From: Advenella sp. FME57 | Lineage (GTDB): Bacteria > Pseudomonadota > Gammaproteobacteria > Burkholderiales > Burkholderiaceae_B | Direction of reading: 5' to 3' | Length of the DNA: 64,000 nt | Assembly (NCBI RefSeq): GCF_014897675.1 | Contig: NZ_JABUXU010000008.1 | Coordinates: 157,124 to 221,123 of the forward strand | Shown: one piece after another, positions 52,921 to 61,368 of the stretch | Position numbering within the stretch: position 1 is the stretch's first letter | Layout: every line of letters starts with the position of its first letter | Program-made: the position numbers and the translations under genes | The notes under the pieces: generated by a model | What the model was told of the DNA's origin: nothing | Seen by the model: only the letters and a program-made list of their open reading frames with translations | Database searches by the model: none

Positions 52921-53547
52921 ATGACCAACAGTCCGGACATCTCTGTCCAGATTCTGTACAAGTGGGACGAAGCCAGCATGCAGACTGCGAACTTGCGGCC
53001 TGGCAATTGCACAGCGGCGTTGCTTACCTGGACGGTTCTGCCGCTCCCGATTGACGAAAGCGTTCCAGTGCCCATTATGCGGGCAGTTACAGAAACCGCG
53101 ACAACAAGCGGCACGCTCGCCTTTCGGCTGTTTTTTAATGTAGACCATCCAGATGGTCTCACGGTGCATCCTGCGCCCCGGGCCTGGTTTGGAAGGCGAC
53201 TCGTGGAGGGCTTGCTCTATTGCTGGCCTGCGAATATTGCGACTGCAACAACTCCCGATGCCGCAACTGAAATTTTTTTTCAGAATTGGCATTTGCAAGA
53301 CCAAGCTGCACTGATACAGCGTAATGACACCCTTTCTCACGAGAGCATGGACCGCTTAAGACGCGCGCGAGACTGGCGCCGCCACGAATTTCCAGCAGAT
53401 GCGCGGGTTTTGATTGCACCGGCGGTCGATGGAGAGGGCGTTCTGTTCGTAGCTGCGGATATGCACGAGCTTGAGAGTGCTGTGCGTGCGGTAACCGATA
53501 GGCTAAGAGTTGCGGGGGTAGTGGTCACCACCGAGCATCGGGGCTAG
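52921..53547 (+). CDS. Hypothetical protein within the repeat-bracketed segment
   Basis: 208 aa with AAGGAGG a few bases before ATG 52921. No family recognised. Segments such as RLFFNVDHPDGLTVHPAPRA and a hydrophobic RRLVEGLLYCWPANIA give no firm fold; a C-terminal region DARVLIAPAVDGEGVLFVAADMHE looks like a folded alpha/beta domain. No signal peptide. It sits alone between the two direct-repeat copies, which suggests it came in as a separate unit. Confidence 0.65.
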   Translation: MTNSPDISVQILYKWDEASMQTANLRPGNCTAALLTWTVLPLPIDESVPVPIMRAVTETATTSGTLAFRLFFNVDHPDGLTVHPAPRAWFGRRLVEGLLYCWPANIATATTPDAATEIFFQNWHLQDQAALIQRNDTLSHESMDRLRRARDWRRHEFPADARVLIAPAVDGEGVLFVAADMHELESAVRAVTDRLRVAGVVVTTEHRG

Positions 53548-54098
53548 GGGAGGAGCTATTTGTAAACAGTCTGACTCATGTCCACCTGCAAAAGAATAAA
53601 GTCTAGTTGAACGTGTTGTGTGCTAGCGCTATGGTCTGCCAGCTAGAGCCAACACACCTCGAATTGGCCCATTCTGACTTTGATTCGCAGTAAATATCAC
53701 CGAGTCGCACATTATACGATTCAGGTTGTCAAGACGATGTTCCCGCACTGTTGACTGGGTTTCCGAGTCTCGATGAGTATCGAATACTTCATCCAGTGAA
53801 TATGTCCTGTCGATATCAGGTTGCTATGTAACTGACGCAATACCTTGCGCGGTGAAGTCCTGCGTAGGAATATCCGGGGCACGATGCCAACTGACGTCGT
53901 CGTGGTTCACGAAAAACGATTATTTAAAATTTAACTTTAATGAGTGAAATTATTTTTGCTTTTACTTTGCCCTGTCTTTAAACAATAATAAACAGTATCA
54001 AAAGGTGACAACATTGCCGTCGGCCATTTTTAATGACAGCGCCTTTTGCTTGGATCCGGATTTATTTATTTCAAAAGTAATTCAAGGAGAAGGCAAAG
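53548..54098. other. Repeat copy and Bug promoter region
   Basis: About 550 bp. It contains the right copy of the direct repeat (53587-53626) and then AT-rich sequence leading to the Bug gene with AAGGAGAAGG as ribosome site. No gene or clear operator recognised. Confidence 0.4.
53587..53626. repeat. Direct repeat, right copy
   Basis: Second copy of the two-block repeat: TGCAAAAGAATAAAGTCTAG (53587-53606) and TGTGTGCTAG (53617-53626). The first block is the 3' end of the methyltransferase gene, so this copy is a duplicated or residual gene end, now noncoding. Confidence 0.75.
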
Positions 54099-55091
54099 AT
54101 GTACAACGCAAGGAACGTGTTTACGCGACTTATTTTTCGTAGTATCGCAGCCTGTACAAGCTGTTTTCTAATTGGCGCCACGGCGTTTGCGGGCGACTGG
54201 CCAAACCAGCCAGTACGCCTGATCTCTCCTTTTCCCGCAGGCGGGACTGCAGATATTCTGTCCCGATCATTGGGCCTGGAGCTTAGTGAGCAATGGAAGC
54301 AGACGATTGTAGTGGAAAATAAGGTTGGTGCGGGTGGCGCGGTCGCCGCATCACAGGTGGCTAGAGCCCGGCCAGATGGGTACACCATGCTGATGGTTTC
54401 CGGGAGCATGCTCACGGTAAATCCCAATCTATACAAGGATCTTCCTTATCGTGTCAGCGATTTCAAGAATGTCAGCATCGTCTCCATTGGCCCGTTTGTT
54501 GTGGCAGCAAACAAAAAGGTCCCCGCCAATAATCTTGTAGAACTGCTCTCTTATATCCGGCAGAATAAATCGGGCGTCAATTTCGGATCGTCCGGCGTCG
54601 GGAGCCAGACGCATATGGCATCCGAAATGTTGATGCATTTGACAGGCAGCAAGATGACGCATATCCCTTACAGTGGTGAAACGCTGGCGTTGACAGACCT
54701 GATTGCCGGGCAGATTCAGGTGGTAACAGGAAATCTGGCTGCACTCATGCCTTTTATAAAGTCTGGTGACGTAAAGGCAATTGCGGTGACCAGCAGCGAA
54801 CGATCAGCTGCACTTACTGACGTTCCAACGGTAAAAGAGCAGCTTGATAAAGAATTCGATGCCCAGGGGTGGTTTGGTGTGGTAGTCCCTAAAGGTACGC
54901 CAGACAATATCGTGGAAAAGATGGAGCAAGGCATCAAAACGGCAATGGTTTCTGAACGCATGAAGAAAAAATTTCAGGACCTTGGTCTGACCGCAGCAGA
55001 ACAGGGACACGCGTATATGACGCAAAAGATCACGAATGAATTGGCATCCTGGAAAACAATTATCGCAGAGCAGAAAATCAATCCAAAGTGA
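54099..55091 (+). CDS. Bug/TctC family solute-binding receptor
   Basis: 330 aa. Signal peptide about 1-31 (SIAACTSCFLIGATAFAG). Bug motifs: VRLISPFPAGGTADILSRSLG, IVVENKVGAGGAVAASQVARARPDGYTML and HIPYSGETLALTDLIAGQIQ. AAGGAG is a few bases before the start. It precedes the ThDP enzyme gene (55303) on the same strand by about 210 bp and probably serves it. Confidence 0.92.
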   Translation: MYNARNVFTRLIFRSIAACTSCFLIGATAFAGDWPNQPVRLISPFPAGGTADILSRSLGLELSEQWKQTIVVENKVGAGGAVAASQVARARPDGYTMLMVSGSMLTVNPNLYKDLPYRVSDFKNVSIVSIGPFVVAANKKVPANNLVELLSYIRQNKSGVNFGSSGVGSQTHMASEMLMHLTGSKMTHIPYSGETLALTDLIAGQIQVVTGNLAALMPFIKSGDVKAIAVTSSERSAALTDVPTVKEQLDKEFDAQGWFGVVVPKGTPDNIVEKMEQGIKTAMVSERMKKKFQDLGLTAAEQGHAYMTQKITNELASWKTIIAEQKINPK

Positions 55092-55201
55092 TTCTGTCAG
55101 CAATGATAAATCTCAAACTTGATAGCAATGCGACTTAAACGGGGTAATCGCTGATGGCACAATGAACAAAGCATGAGAAATAGAAGAGGGCAGGCGCCTT
55201 G

Positions 55202-55226
55202 ATATCGTATATGCGAGAAACGATAT
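55202..55226. promoter_or_regulatory. Candidate operator ahead of ThDP enzyme gene
   Basis: Inverted repeat ATATCGT (55202-55208) and ACGATAT (55220-55226) separated by 11 bases, 77 bp before the ThDP gene start. A LysR protein is encoded downstream (56969) and might bind here. By position only. Confidence 0.35.
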
Positions 55227-55302
55227 TTCAGGGGTTCGGGTTTTAAGATGGCCAGCCACCGCTGGGCTGCCACCGTTTAATTTTATGAAGGTAACTGTTT
55301 TT

Positions 55303-56907
55303 ATGCTAGGTGCTCATCTTGTTACAGACGCATTGCAACGCGCAGGTGTCAAAACCATATTCAGTCTTTCAGGCAATCAGATTATGCCCATCTACGATGC
55401 CTGCATTGATGCAGGCATCCGCATTGTCCATGTACGTCACGAAGCGGCTGCAGTGTATATGGCCGACGCGTGGGCGCAACTGACCGGTGAGATCGGCGTT
55501 GCGCTGGTCACTGCCGCGCCGGGCATTACCAATTGTCTGTCACCGGTGTTCTCAGCCCGCCTGGCTGAAAGTCCCATCTTGCTGCTCTCGGGGGATTCTC
55601 CTATTTCGCAGGATGGCATGGGTGCATTCCAGGAATTGGACCAGACTGAGGTGACAAAAAAGCTTGTAAAAAAATCCTCGCGATTAAGTCACGCCCAAGA
55701 GATAGATCAAGACATTACATCGGCAATTTCTTTGGCATTATCGGGCCGACCTGGTCCTGTGCACATTGCGATGCCGTTTGATCTGTTGCAGGAAGAAGTC
55801 GATATTGACAAAGTAAAGCGCGGGCAAGCACCCGCCCGGGTCAGCAAGCCCTTGTCGCAGGCTGATGCTCAGGAAATCATGGAGCGGATTGCCAGAGCAG
55901 AACGGCCATTGGTGCTGGTCGGTCCGATGAACAATGCGAGCCGTGCTCCAGATTTGAGAAAGGACGCTACTGACGTTCTGCAATCGCCTATTATTGCCAT
56001 GGAGAGCCCCCGCGGCCTGCGGGATCCGTCTCTTGGGCATTTTCCTCAGGTCCTGAAGAAAGCGGACCTGGTCGTTCTGGTTGGCAAAACACTAGACTTC
56101 ACTCTGGACTTTGGCCGTTCTGCTGGCATGCATCCGGAAGCGGATATCATTGTTATAGACCCCGATGAAACAATGATCGAGCGTGCCCAAAACCTATTGG
56201 GAACGCGTTTGTACAAACACGCGATAGCCGATTCGGATGCCGCATTACGCGGGCTGAGTGATTGCACCTATCCCCACAAACGCGACGCGTGGTTACAGGA
56301 GGTCGATCGCGCCATTGCAAACAGGGCGCTGAAGTCGCCATCTGAAGAGAACGCTACCAATCCCGGACCACAATCGATATGCCAGGCCGTACAGAAAATA
56401 TTGGATGAGGCTGCAGACCCCATTCTGATATCTGATGGTGGTGAGTTTGGCCAATGGGTGCAGGCATTTTGCCAGGCGCCGACCCGGATTATCAACGGCC
56501 TGTCAGGTGCGATTGGCGGCGCCTTATGTTATGCAGTGGCTGCGAGTATCGCCCGACCCAATGCCACGATCATTGCCATGATGGGTGACGGGACGGTGGG
56601 CTTTCATAGTACGGAGTTTGAAACAGCGGCCAGGGAAAATGCTTCGTTTATTGCAGTCGTTGGAAACGATTCGCGCTGGAATGCAGAGTATATGATCCAA
56701 TTGCGTGAATACGGCCCTGACAGGCTGTACGGATGTACATTGAACGACTCCGCCCGCTATGATTTGCTGGCGTCTGCCCTTGGCGCAAAAGGCGCTTATG
56801 CAGAGCAGGCGGATCAATTGGAGGAGATACTTAAGAAAGCGGTCAATAACCATGGCGCGACCTGCATCAATATCAGGATGGAAGGAAAAGCGGCGCCTGT
56901 GTTTTGA
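55303..56907 (+). CDS. Thiamine-diphosphate-dependent enzyme (acetolactate synthase/decarboxylase family)
   Basis: 534 aa. The catalytic Glu is in HVRHEAAAVYMADA (about 44-57), the central domain is VLVGPMNNAS onward, and the ThDP/Mg site is MGDGTVGFHSTEFETAAREN with N at VVGNDSRWNAE. These fit acetolactate-synthase-like, oxalyl-CoA or 2-hydroxyacyl-CoA decarboxylase/lyase members. ATG 55303 (AAGGT 10 bases upstream, family-like MLGAHLVTDAL) is preferred to ATG 55285. Pairing with a Bug receptor and LysR suggests catabolism of a keto acid or CoA ester rather than valine synthesis. Confidence 0.85.
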   Translation: MLGAHLVTDALQRAGVKTIFSLSGNQIMPIYDACIDAGIRIVHVRHEAAAVYMADAWAQLTGEIGVALVTAAPGITNCLSPVFSARLAESPILLLSGDSPISQDGMGAFQELDQTEVTKKLVKKSSRLSHAQEIDQDITSAISLALSGRPGPVHIAMPFDLLQEEVDIDKVKRGQAPARVSKPLSQADAQEIMERIARAERPLVLVGPMNNASRAPDLRKDATDVLQSPIIAMESPRGLRDPSLGHFPQVLKKADLVVLVGKTLDFTLDFGRSAGMHPEADIIVIDPDETMIERAQNLLGTRLYKHAIADSDAALRGLSDCTYPHKRDAWLQEVDRAIANRALKSPSEENATNPGPQSICQAVQKILDEAADPILISDGGEFGQWVQAFCQAPTRIINGLSGAIGGALCYAVAASIARPNATIIAMMGDGTVGFHSTEFETAARENASFIAVVGNDSRWNAEYMIQLREYGPDRLYGCTLNDSARYDLLASALGAKGAYAEQADQLEEILKKAVNNHGATCINIRMEGKAAPVF

Positions 56908-56968
56908 GCCGGATGGGGCGGCAACGACAAAGCGTTTCTATACCGGTTTGCCTGAGTCTGAATTGATC

Positions 56969-57901
56969 ATGGCGATATGCGTTAAGAAAAGACGGCTTGG
57001 GCACCTGCGCATTATTACAACGCTTGCAAAAGTAGGGCGTGTCAGCCGTGTAGCAGAGCTTTTCAACGTAACGCAACCGGCTATTTCTAAGCAGTTAGGT
57101 GAGCTAGAGCATTTGCTGGGTGCCCCAGTCGTTGTGCGTTCCGGTCGGCGTGTCGTGTTGACTCCCACCGGGGAGGTATTGCTGAAATACGGGCGACAAG
57201 TCCTTTACAATTTGGAGGCCGCACAGCGTGAACTCGAGCAATTGAGGGAAGGAGGCGTTGGGCACTTGAAAATAGGCGCTGTGGCGACGACCATGCCCAC
57301 CCAAGTGGCAAAAGCCGTCGTACGCTTGCGCCAACGGGCCCCCGCGCTCACCATTACACTGACGGAAGCCACCACCGATACGCTTTTTCCCGCGATACGG
57401 GATGGAAACTTGGATATTGTGATTTCGCGCACCCGTATCGACAGAACCATGGAAGAGTTCGGGTCATTGGAAGAGCGTTTGATTAGCAAGGATCCGCTGG
57501 TAATCGTGTGTTCCAGCTTGCATCAATTAGCAGGGCGCAAGTCATTGCGTTGGGTTGACCTTTCGCCCTATACGTGGATTCTCCCACCAGACGGTTCGGC
57601 CATTCACGACGGTCTAATGCGTTTATATAAAAAACACTCACTGCGGCCGGGTGTGGGCACGATAACTGCGAACTCTATTGCTGTCTTGCCAACACTTTTG
57701 GCTAATAGCCAACTTTTAGGCTTGATGCCGCGCGCGTATGTTGTCGACTTGGTCGACAGAACATTACTCGCGATACTGCCTTTGACCTTCTCGCGAACAG
57801 CGCAAGAAGTGCGTGCAGTGTGGCGGCGTGAAAATGAAAACCCGGCGGTCCGCCTTTTGCTGCAAAGCTTAAGTGGGGAATTGGGTATTGAAAGTGCATA
57901 A
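56969..57901 (+). CDS. LysR-type transcriptional regulator
   Basis: 310 aa. HTH: LGHLRIITTLAKVGRVSRVAE, FNVTQPAISKQLGELEHLLG, PVVVRSGRRVVLTPTGE, close to the CbbR/GbpR-like group; effector domain from about 90 (GHLKIGAVATTMPTQVAKAV). Start 56969 gives the proper N-terminus and lies 61 bp after the ThDP gene stop; a long open frame upstream overlaps that gene. It is the third gene of the Bug/ThDP set and probably its regulator. Confidence 0.9.
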   Translation: MAICVKKRRLGHLRIITTLAKVGRVSRVAELFNVTQPAISKQLGELEHLLGAPVVVRSGRRVVLTPTGEVLLKYGRQVLYNLEAAQRELEQLREGGVGHLKIGAVATTMPTQVAKAVVRLRQRAPALTITLTEATTDTLFPAIRDGNLDIVISRTRIDRTMEEFGSLEERLISKDPLVIVCSSLHQLAGRKSLRWVDLSPYTWILPPDGSAIHDGLMRLYKKHSLRPGVGTITANSIAVLPTLLANSQLLGLMPRAYVVDLVDRTLLAILPLTFSRTAQEVRAVWRRENENPAVRLLLQSLSGELGIESA

Positions 57902-57932
57902 CAGGGAACGTCTATTCCACTACTCGATGCAG

Positions 57933-57964
57933 GCAACGGCGGTCTTTTCTACCGGCCAGGTTGC
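57933..57964. terminator. Possible bidirectional hairpin between convergent genes
   Basis: GCAACGGCGGT and ACCGGCCAGGTTGC form an imperfect stem around CTTTTCT, between the LysR stop (57901) and the convergent quinone-reductase stop (57973). Bulges weaken it and no clear T run follows. Confidence 0.25.
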
Positions 57965-57972
57965 ATCCTGCG

Positions 57973-58524
57973 CTAGCCGGCTTCGGCAAGATAAGCGAGG
58001 TAATCCGCGGTACCTTGGCGTAACGCCGGCTGGTTAAATTGATAGTCTTCGCCCGGTTCATCTTCGAAGCCGTACATGGCAAAAAACGGCTGGTAATCGG
58101 CGCCAACGTAATTGGCGGTAATTTCGAACGGTCTGAGAATGTCTTCCAGGCGGTACTGGTAGCGACCCTGGGGTGAATAGTCATGTTCCCGCACGCCAGC
58201 AGATACGGCCAGCGCCAGCTTGCGACCGCGCATTTTGTGCCCACTTTTCGAACCATAGGCCCAGCCATAGATAAAAACATCGTCCAGCCATTTTTTCAAC
58301 AAAGGCGGGCAATTGAACCAGAACACAGGAAATTGCAAGACAACCTTGTCATGCGCTTCGATCAGCGCTTGCTCGCCGGCGACGTCAAATTGCCAGTCGG
58401 GGTACGTGCCGTAAAGGTCGTGGACAGTGTACTGGTCTGGCTGTTTCTTTAACGCTTCGATCCAGGCTTTGTTGACCTGCGAATTTTCCAAATTGGGGTG
58501 GGCGACAACGATCAATGTTTTCAT
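57973..58524 (-). CDS. NAD(P)H dehydrogenase (quinone), flavodoxin-like (KefF/MdaB type)
   Basis: 183 aa FMN/FAD-dependent quinone reductase. MKTLIVVAHPNLENSQVNKAW (flavin phosphate loop), VLQFPVFWFNCPPLLKKWLDDVF and FIYGWAYG are characteristic. It reduces quinones by two electrons in the cytosol. ATG 58524 matches family N-termini; the frame is open upstream to 58593. Divergent from an HxlR regulator gene, a common arrangement for quinone- or diamide-responsive control. Confidence 0.9.
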   Translation of the reverse strand: MKTLIVVAHPNLENSQVNKAWIEALKKQPDQYTVHDLYGTYPDWQFDVAGEQALIEAHDKVVLQFPVFWFNCPPLLKKWLDDVFIYGWAYGSKSGHKMRGRKLALAVSAGVREHDYSPQGRYQYRLEDILRPFEITANYVGADYQPFFAMYGFEDEPGEDYQFNQPALRQGTADYLAYLAEAG

Positions 58525-58596
58525 TTCGAATGATCCATATTGAGTGGTGACGCTACTATGATATAGATTATGGAAAAAAAATAAAGTACGCACAAT

Positions 58597-58611
58597 TAAG
58601 TTATATACTTA
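58597..58611. promoter_or_regulatory. Candidate HxlR operator
   Basis: TAAGT-TATAT-ACTTA inverted repeat, 20 bp before the HxlR gene and 72 bp from the divergent quinone reductase start. Short AGT/ACT half sites around an AT core are usual for HxlR/YodB-type regulators. Inferred from position and form. Confidence 0.45.
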
Positions 58612-58630
58612 CCTAAATGATAGTATAAAC

Positions 58631-59026
58631 ATGGATAACATAATGAATGCAAAACTACCAGCTCCCAAAGAGCAGCCCAGTTGCTTTGCCATGGAAATTC
58701 CCCTGGAAGAGACAGGCTTTGGCTACACGCTGGCGCGGATTAGCGGAAAGTACAAGATGACGATCATGTACTGGCTTTCGGAATACAAGCCGGTCTTGAG
58801 GTTCAACGAACTGCAGCGTTGCATCGGAACGATTTCCTACAAGACGCTGAGCAGCACGCTCAAGGAAATGGAGCATGATGGGCTGGTCATCCGCAAGGAA
58901 TATCCGCAAATTCCGCCAAAAGTCGAGTACAGCCTTTCGCAGCGAGGGCAGTCCCTGCTGCCTGTGATCAATCTGATGTGCACTTGGGGCGAGGTGCAAC
59001 TGGCGCAACAAAACGCCAATGCATAG
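58631..59026 (+). CDS. HxlR-family transcriptional regulator
   Basis: 131 aa. Winged helix: YTLARISGKYKMTIMYWLSE, LRFNELQRCIGTISYKTLSSTL, DGLVIRKEYPQIPPKVEYSLS and GQSLLPVINLMCTWG match HxlR. One Cys (19) lies near the N-terminus, plus Cys in the RCIG turn and in MCTWG, so redox sensing is possible. Divergent from the flavodoxin-like quinone reductase, its likely target. An alternative start is ATG 58643. Confidence 0.9.
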   Translation: MDNIMNAKLPAPKEQPSCFAMEIPLEETGFGYTLARISGKYKMTIMYWLSEYKPVLRFNELQRCIGTISYKTLSSTLKEMEHDGLVIRKEYPQIPPKVEYSLSQRGQSLLPVINLMCTWGEVQLAQQNANA

Positions 59027-59362
59027 GAATCGCTTGCTCAGGGATATCAGTAAAGGATCGTCGCGTGAACAAGTCTGTTCATTTCATCTGGGTGCTGCAT
59101 GGCTTTTCCGTGACAAACTCTTTTAGATCGAGCAATGGGCTATGGTCGCAGGATCACTTTTTATTCCTGGGTAAACTAAGACAAGCGTTCGTAAACATGG
59201 TTCCTGTAATGCCTATTGTGGCGTAATTCTGGTCCAGACACTTGTATTTTAAAAATCAGCGATCAGCACTGCTGTAGGAGCCATAAAATTGAACGTGTGA
59301 AGTGTCACTTGGGCTTGCCCGATTGGCACAATCTTCGCCATATGCTCTTTCATGTTCGTGAG
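59027..59362. other. Convergent gap, no clear gene
   Basis: 336 bp between HxlR and the DASS transporter stop. A 53-codon frame from GTG 59065 (AGGA upstream) matches nothing recognised. No strong terminator hairpin was found. Confidence 0.35.
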
Positions 59363-60868
59363 TCACCACAACCCAAGCACCTTCCACCACGCGATCCCAA
59401 TCGTTGCGTAAATTGCGAGCTCGATAATACACATTATAAAGCCCACTCGCCACCACGTCCCAAGCGCAACGTACCCGCTGCCGAAAATGATCGGTGAAGT
59501 ACCCGTTGCATAATGGGTCAAGGTCATCATTATCGTAGAGCCTGCAACCATCATCAGCAAGAACGGCACCAGATAATCTGGAGGCACCAATGCCACGCCC
59601 ACCGTTAGGAAGGCCAACATCATGGCGCTGATGTGCGCGGTTGTACTTGCAAAGAAGTAATGTGAGAATACAAACAGCAGTACGAGCAGTACGGCAGCCC
59701 ATTCCCAACCCATTCCCGCCGAAGCGATCCCGTTTCTCAACATACTGGAGAACCACGCAATGACGCCGGTCTTGTTGAGCTGTTCTGCCATCATCACCAA
59801 CGCGCCGAACCAAATCAGCGTATCCCATGCGCTTTTCTCGGAAAGTACGTCATCCCAATCAATTGTGCCAGTGATGATCAGGATGAAAAGACCTAAAAAC
59901 GCCACGACCGTCGGGTCGAGCGTGTAAGCCGGGCCCAAGATCAACGCAGGAACATTCGCCCAAAGTAGAAGCAGGACGCCAAAAGTACCTAACATTATCT
60001 TTTCCCCTCCAGAAATCGGCCCCATGCTTTGGCGCTCATCGCGTGCGTACTCGATCGCATGAGGTGTAGACTTGATTTGCGCAGGTGCCAGCAACGACAC
60101 CAACAGAGGCATCAGCAGAAGGCAGGCTAATCCGGGCACCAGCATGCAAAGAGCCCATGTCGTCCAGGAAAGATGAAAACTTTGATTCGTCACTTGCGCA
60201 ACGAAGTTTACGACAAGCGGATTGGGTGCAGTCGCGGTGATGAACATGCCTGAAGTGATCGTGTTTGCATGCATGTTTACCAGCGCCAGATAAGTGCCGA
60301 TCTTACGCTCGGTACCTTTAGCTGGGTCCGAATCGAATGCGGCCGCTATCGATTTCATGATGGGGTGGACGATACCTCCGCCGCGAGCTGTGTTGCTGGG
60401 CGTAAATGGCGCAAGCACCAGTTCACAAATCGTGAGTCCATAGCCGATACCAAGGGTTCTACTTCCCAGGACTGAAATAAAGAAAAGGCCAATGCGTTTG
60501 CCTAGGCCTGTTTTTTTTAAACCGCGCGATATGAGTATCGCCACTACAATTAACCATATTAAAGGGTTGGCGAAACTAGATAACGCATCTGTGATGGCTC
60601 CTTTGGAAGACGTAGATGTGACCTGCGTGAGCGCGACGATGGTCATCGACATCATTGCCATCACTCCGATCGGCATCACCTTGAGAACTATTGCCAAAAT
60701 TGTTGTTAAGAAAATCGCCACCAATGTCCAGGCTTTAGTGGTCAGTCCCTCTGGCACCGGCAGCAGTAGCATGAGCAGTAGAAAAGTTGCAGCTACCAGC
60801 GCCGGAACCAGTCTGAATGGTACATTTTCCTTGAAATAGATAAGTGCAGCTTTTAGTGAAGCAGACAT
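59363..60868 (-). CDS. DASS-family (SLC13/CitT-like) anion transporter
   Basis: 501 aa with about 12 membrane helices. Family features: LVAIFLTTILAIVLKVMPIGVMAMMSM, the substrate motif LVLAPFTPSNTARGGGIVHPIMKSI near 150-175, MFITATAPNPLVVNF and the C-terminal TGTSPIIFGSGYV. Bacterial CitT/TtdT/YbhI members exchange or cotransport citrate, tartrate, succinate or 2-oxoglutarate. Start 60868 has AAGGGATTC upstream; the longer frame to 60967 lacks a site. Stands alone; no adjacent regulator seen. Confidence 0.9.
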   Translation of the reverse strand: MSASLKAALIYFKENVPFRLVPALVAATFLLLMLLLPVPEGLTTKAWTLVAIFLTTILAIVLKVMPIGVMAMMSMTIVALTQVTSTSSKGAITDALSSFANPLIWLIVVAILISRGLKKTGLGKRIGLFFISVLGSRTLGIGYGLTICELVLAPFTPSNTARGGGIVHPIMKSIAAAFDSDPAKGTERKIGTYLALVNMHANTITSGMFITATAPNPLVVNFVAQVTNQSFHLSWTTWALCMLVPGLACLLLMPLLVSLLAPAQIKSTPHAIEYARDERQSMGPISGGEKIMLGTFGVLLLLWANVPALILGPAYTLDPTVVAFLGLFILIITGTIDWDDVLSEKSAWDTLIWFGALVMMAEQLNKTGVIAWFSSMLRNGIASAGMGWEWAAVLLVLLFVFSHYFFASTTAHISAMMLAFLTVGVALVPPDYLVPFLLMMVAGSTIMMTLTHYATGTSPIIFGSGYVALGTWWRVGFIMCIIELAIYATIGIAWWKVLGLW

Positions 60869-61368
60869 AATGAATCCCTTGCTGGGTAGACTTCGAACTA
60901 AGCACGCCTGTGGCAAATCGGATGCCAATACAGTCATTAGGCACTTGTCACGATAACATCCAAACAAGGGTGAATTTCAATATATCACTGCGCTTGCGTT
61001 AGGAAAAAATACTTACTGGTCATGCATCGGGAGATGCCTACTACGATGAGACGATATGTCGACTTTGAATTTGTTGATTCAATATTGGTAAATGCGGTGG
61101 AGAGATTTCTTAACGCTCTGCACCGGTTCATGCAATGCTAACGGTTTACCGGTATCAGTGTTAGACTGGTATCAATCTCAATGCGATTGCACACACTCAT
61201 CTGTTTGTTTAGCTCATCGCTAACGCATTATCGCGCTGCTCCATGTACTGTGCTTTTGACCTCTACTGCGCAGCCAGCTGTATGTGTTAGAAAAATATCC
61301 TGCGCGACGATGGTCAATGCCATTGGGTTCAGTGGCCGGAATATAAACATCCGGCATGAGAGAAAAAC
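60869..61368. other. Divergent promoter region of DASS transporter and qNor
   Basis: 500 bp. It includes a short stem GCCGGA-ATATAAACA-TCCGGC (61335-61355) just before the qNor start, which might affect translation. A 31-codon frame at 61046-61141 matches nothing recognised. I could not find a clear FNR/Dnr or NsrR box. Confidence 0.4.
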
